From the NCBI GenBank assembly GCA_018649825.1, contig JABIHC010000001.1, positions 1-38,253 of the forward strand: a stretch of 38,253 nucleotides of DNA, read 5' to 3'. Under the pieces are notes generated by a model. That model was not told the DNA's origin. It worked only from the letters and a program-made list of their open reading frames with translations, and did no database searches. Numbering within the stretch: the first letter of the stretch is position 1; every line of letters begins with the position of its first letter. Position numbers and translations under genes: made by a program. The DNA comes from Methanobacteriota archaeon. Its GTDB lineage: Archaea > Thermoplasmatota > Poseidoniia > Poseidoniales > Poseidoniaceae. Shown piece by piece: positions 36,601 to 38,253 of the stretch.

Positions 36601-37018
36601 CTGATTTCCAATTCGCCATCGTTGGAACTAACATTTCAAAATCATCAATATCACTTTCAATATTATCGACTGAAAGAGAAAGAGAATCTGGATAACTATC
36701 TGTAGTAGTTGTGGCAAAACTCCCTAAAGTGAAATTACTAACAGGGTCACCGCTAAGCCAACCCGTTCCATTTCCGGCAGAACGTGAAATGTCAGTTGAT
36801 ACATTTACCCATGCATCTGTCATCGTACCATTGGCCGGAAGGATAAATCCGGCGGTGGTAAGGTTTACCTCGCCATGGGGGAATTCGGGCTGGGGTGTTG
36901 ACTCTCCCTGATATGGTGTGGTAATTACTGCTGAAGAAGGAGGTACGAAGGGAGAAAAAAGTGTGGTAATAAGAAGGAGGGTAAGCATGCCCGCCAACCT
37001 CACTTGACTACCTTTCAT
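30686..37018 (-). CDS. Giant membrane-anchored surface protein with MAM-like modules
   Basis: 2110 residues, the largest gene here. A signal peptide (LTLLLITTLFSPFVPPSSA) starts it. Three or more modules follow that resemble MAM/immune-inhibitor-A domains: WITSPELRIP...LYLRMDHW...GWSIDNVSF, then WFRFRVITDY...GVMIDDV, and LRFDHWMCTESNWDGG...AGWYIDNVGIEI. The middle is beta-rich with Asn/Ser/Thr composition and many NxS/T sites. Near the end is a CARDB-like domain (VNATIHNYGYYDGKVTLQLLEG). A C-terminal helix (LSIIVLFLSLAVFIVIRS) and a short charged tail anchor it. Likely exposed on the cell surface for adhesion or protein/polymer binding; no catalytic motif recognised. ATG 37018 is clear. Confidence 0.85.
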   Translation of the reverse strand: MKGSQVRLAGMLTLLLITTLFSPFVPPSSAVITTPYQGESTPQPEFPHGEVNLTTAGFILPANGTMTDAWVNVSTDISRSAGNGTGWLSGDPVSNFTLGSFATTTTDSYPDSLSLSVDNIESDIDDFEMLVPTMANWKSGGPNSLLWSADNLSYQGQQVNTSNGSAVVNSTLGDGPIPLSPPQGNLVVSTISSAPLPAGTHAWITSPELRIPSVQRELYLRMDHWLDLTEGGAWVEYKFDQNPWRLLQPSNLSNHSMSPLAPIPNGSTSGFSAFIGDDNSGWNHDIFLLDNLPNIHSSNLVSFRFVIWTPPNSTSNDTGWSIDNVSFTNTGEPLGAWFHGNLAGAYENDANGWVSLETSTLGLYNPMSISFAIDWDLEGNFNDNLLVEASYNNQTWLTLNPPPGIPGNGIILNNQVYTDSSNGWIELEYPVLSAFQNLTSVWFRFRVITDYAIGYGGGQIDGWEGVMIDDVTLKAANITANITSILLDNFTSSNSTNNGAISNYFNQWQHITAYGHNGPSTTIFDFEEVNLLPSGWFYEHIRGDSGWEIDSSTNQSGWGPGPFMDGSTGAATTMNGRYSDETLSSLITRDYIVPMGANARLRFDHWMCTESNWDGGMILISTDSGDTWQPFGQNETNFYDTISTVNTASPLYNLSIFDGSGAQGGCGSQPWQVKEAGLSDWTGQKVRFKFLFFSDQYIELAGWYIDNVGIEIDHFANSGSWTSPVIDADIFGYGTLSARGILENNTSISASILRPDGTQISGWQNLLLPVTLTTLDSNAHPNIKIQINLLSTNSTHTPVISAIHVGSLSYLIIPPSTSSSWTASGLAWDSQAKRLIPTQSLSSLSSISTFHRPVKTIRLDCECARVVYSVVSSDGTVFLSQMANNGGTISYNNPAFKNIQELIITITVLNNGWINSTEFSAEYLEYSNNPKIDFASDGDVDWQNNGIYGVHSEVDESQLFSQLSNGSLHTFNFTPPVNAYYCGYAVVDVVAGMDVDISFWSQSNAPVNGSSGGPVIETVNGSKNELYIPLCDASLGGSNPQNSSNRHAFSAISQGGDAQVTITKLLIPYEDFTTIHFNSSYLNYLRHTLPINSTTGYFTIPLLITGQGGGFRISGNVQYDWQAKSQFISQPETLFPTGQSYTIWTEHQHMFTNSSFENINLYVGTTRDLGLAEIIISINTSHTPPLVEQLAGSDLLMLNSTTIQYPSGASLKSHYKIGWEFIPQWKHGHHDNLWWMTETTEPPDAPLGPTVVRAGGSTGPAMEIDMESTQFQVLLLEKNQLLSDEGHPDYPLPVMANSSIQVSGFVRFAGSPNLGVGAPNANILVELGNYEDEYIQMTNTSTNITTYTENPAYWHNNYTFSVTNTGDWTGLIELPNADNSILSSGQRIGIRSSVIPIGGAALGGAIDRTITEWVDIIWDSEAPSLGLLMVSPPGGQQPADNHIWYQNRTLPLSIEVLESVRSNDSLELHYWMQEIDDINENSIAEESEYRTIIAQLSKASVRQTVDFPLLVSNDALGENDSSGLISLYITGSDLAGNIFPIERNTDWQTDGFGGSFGLENDLATIVVMPDTPTLLSWTDLTLDLRDGKILPGQVHTFGLIIEEENGLQSLDEILLDLTGDIDGANCSISWQPWDERISADQDCFSQVEVTFQPIIQQGLHDRWEVEFSFVIPWSSSEALANNTWIPSLSVFDLGQEVGLGTGHLTPLEWNYLNEIELIEISLIDITEPYGSVYGEVLHISDDDMVELSVIPVYHGTNIPINIDMEIMVNVDGGIIDQSMQYYYYANAQPVLMQIIFNGSIFPNAQAELNVIGEINYSGFQISHIQREVILDDESPRLSLPLASLQSIRTDQMQMIPLTFQINEPQQMNSDVNINWQITGAENEEIEGAGIAICNLLTQADGIWYYDVVLNISLPSEIDLSEEYNLFVWISATDIAGNELIGTGSNNSKQKPKLLIYQFVPRLIEMSASNPSHVGDMLTVNATIHNYGYYDGKVTLQLLEGEVVLDEITANLNSLQSETLTLSVESWRDGDYEFTIIIEGYNDSQFINFEIQADSIQAANAALLYSTLSIIVLFLSLAVFIVIRSRKFSANIGISSESEKEYENLHYTQEE

Positions 37019-37186
37019 GATGTCCGCCCATTCTGCGAATAAAGGAGTGAGGTTTCAACACACCGTTTCCAAGAGTTTCAATAAATTGAAGAATAATGCT
37101 AATTATTCCTAGTGTTTGAAGCGCATTGTTCAAGGAGTCTCGTTGGCCGAGGGTATCCGAGCGACATGGGGGGGACGGGCGGACGG

Positions 37187-38212
37187 ATGATTGATGCGGC
37201 GATGGCGAAAGCCATTGAAGATCAATTATATTCGCTTCAACGCCAACAAGTTGACCGCAATAATCCCATTAGTTTGCCAAGACAAGACTTTTGGATTGAG
37301 GTCAATAAAGTGCTCAATATGCATGAGGATAAGCTAAATTCCATCCTGCAAAATGAAGGTCATTCACAAAAGGCAGTAACCCTTACTCGGCGAATCTCAA
37401 ACATTCGTCGAGCCATAGCAGATTTAGCAAGAAAGCGCTTAGTGACCTTCCTTCACCATACAGTAACTTCTAATTTACGCGGCTCGGCAACAGATGCAAA
37501 GGCAGGATTAACTCCAATTGATTGGACTAGGCATGATAATCATGAACGTGAATTTACTGATGGCTTAAAACAGTTGATAAAGAAATTTAGAATGAATGTC
37601 AATTGGGATGAGATGATTTATGGTTCTGGAAATGCGCCAATCATTCCTGTTGTGCCAGCAGGGACGACACAACTAGACTCATTCGTTGCCAAACCTGGTG
37701 GATTAACCGGCAGTGGGCCTCCGCCAATTGAATTAGAGGAAAGGGCCGAACGAGCATATCAAGAGCCAGAAATGGATGAAGAGGACAGGATTGCATTAAT
37801 GGATGCCTACCCCGAAGTAAATGACATACCCTCTGAGCCATATTTTCAGCACATTGAGCAAGAATCTCCTACGAATAATGTAGCCCCTCGTCCAATGAAC
37901 ACTGGTGTAGCTTGGGAATTAGCACCTGAAACAAGCGACACAAGTACTGAGAAAATGGCAGAAAATGATGAGATGAAGGAGAATCTGCCAAATGATACTG
38001 CAGTCAATGAGCCCACTGAACAAATTGACACACCAGCCAATATCGGCTTAGGAAATACTTTGACGCGTATTCGAATAATTCTAAGCCAAGAGGAACCTGT
38101 GTTAACTGAAGAAGGTGAAATTAATCTTCAAGAGGGAGATGTACATATGTTAGATGTAGATACTGCTGATTGGCTTATTGAAGCCGGAGTTGCAGAGTCA
38201 GCTGCGCTATAA
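37187..38212 (+). CDS. GINS complex subunit, Gins51-like
   Basis: A subunit of the GINS complex that links the replicative MCM helicase to the replisome. The N-terminal alpha domain shows LTRRISNIRRAIADLARKRL. A C-terminal B-domain, TRIRIILSQEEPVLTEEGEINLQEGDVHMLDV...WLIEAGVA, is typical of the Sld5/Gins51 order. Between them lies an acidic, Pro-rich linker of about 150 residues, making it (341 residues) much longer than the usual archaeal Gins51. Start is uncertain: ATG 37187 (used), ATG 37166 or GTG 37112. It diverges from the giant gene across about 150 bp. Confidence 0.75.
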   Translation: MIDAAMAKAIEDQLYSLQRQQVDRNNPISLPRQDFWIEVNKVLNMHEDKLNSILQNEGHSQKAVTLTRRISNIRRAIADLARKRLVTFLHHTVTSNLRGSATDAKAGLTPIDWTRHDNHEREFTDGLKQLIKKFRMNVNWDEMIYGSGNAPIIPVVPAGTTQLDSFVAKPGGLTGSGPPPIELEERAERAYQEPEMDEEDRIALMDAYPEVNDIPSEPYFQHIEQESPTNNVAPRPMNTGVAWELAPETSDTSTEKMAENDEMKENLPNDTAVNEPTEQIDTPANIGLGNTLTRIRIILSQEEPVLTEEGEINLQEGDVHMLDVDTADWLIEAGVAESAAL

Positions 38213-38253
38213 CTCAGATACTCAACAATTAATCTTGCTCAAATAATGCCAAG

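Noticed and set aside
1-38253. Insertion sequences, integrases or phage genes
   Set aside because: No transposase or recombinase motifs seen; both tRNA genes have intact 3' ends without visible attachment-site duplication.

Overview
The window looks like a piece of a planktonic archaeal chromosome, most probably Marine Group II/III Euryarchaeota (Poseidoniia, Thermoplasmatota). Three things point there. The archaeal translation block L7Ae-S28e-L24e-NDK-aIF5B, a deoxyhypusine synthase and a GINS subunit exclude bacteria. A bacterial-type UvrB sits in the same stretch. The right half carries very large membrane-anchored surface proteins, one with calcium-binding Asp repeats and a cytoplasmic C-terminal Gly-Trp-Thr...Glu-Gln-Trp...Tyr-Gly motif that I associate with this group. 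The DNA is AT-rich by eye and densely coding. The taxonomic call is inference, not a database result.

Layout. 1-7.5 kb, plus strand, mixed metabolism and information: the 3' end of a long-form UbiD decarboxylase and a UbiA prenyltransferase (quinone synthesis), a MazG-like pyrophosphohydrolase, a short-chain dehydrogenase, UvrB, deoxyhypusine synthase and a Frag1/DRAM-like membrane protein. 7.5-10.3 kb, minus strand: a compact operon of class-III aminotransferase, degenerate extended-SDR protein and HAD hydrolase, of unknown pathway. 10.3-10.9 kb: a divergent intergenic region of about 590 bp carrying at least seven copies of a YAATTG(G)AAAA element. This is the most unusual non-coding signal in the window and could be a multi-site operator or a replication-origin-like element. 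10.9-19.1 kb, plus strand: a probable double PRC-barrel protein, tRNA-Ile, PRPP synthetase, the L7Ae-S28e-L24e-NDK-aIF5B cluster, a MoxR ATPase, a ParA-type ATPase and two small proteins that may work with ParA. 19.4-29.7 kb, minus strand: a thrombospondin-3-repeat surface protein, a coiled-coil protein of about 940 residues, a CDP-alcohol phosphatidyltransferase, and a set of heavy-metal P-type ATPase, winged-helix regulator and zinc-ribbon protein. 29.7-38.2 kb: a phosphoglycolate-phosphatase-like HAD protein (plus), tRNA-Leu(CAA) and a 2110-residue surface protein (minus), then a Gins51-like replication protein (plus).

How the genes fit together. The plus-strand centre is a growth module: PRPP for nucleotides, ribosomal proteins, NDP kinase, initiation factor and a tRNA, followed by chromosome-partition-type genes. 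The minus-strand block from 29.7 to 19.4 kb is an envelope and cytoplasm module: metal export, phospholipid headgroup synthesis, a filament-like coiled-coil protein and a calcium-binding surface protein. The points most worth a second look are the repeat cluster at 10.45-10.82 kb, an L24e that has lost three of four zinc ligands, the coiled-coil protein with a near-perfect 75-bp tandem duplication, the metal ATPase with mixed specificity motifs, and the ParA neighbourhood without ParB.
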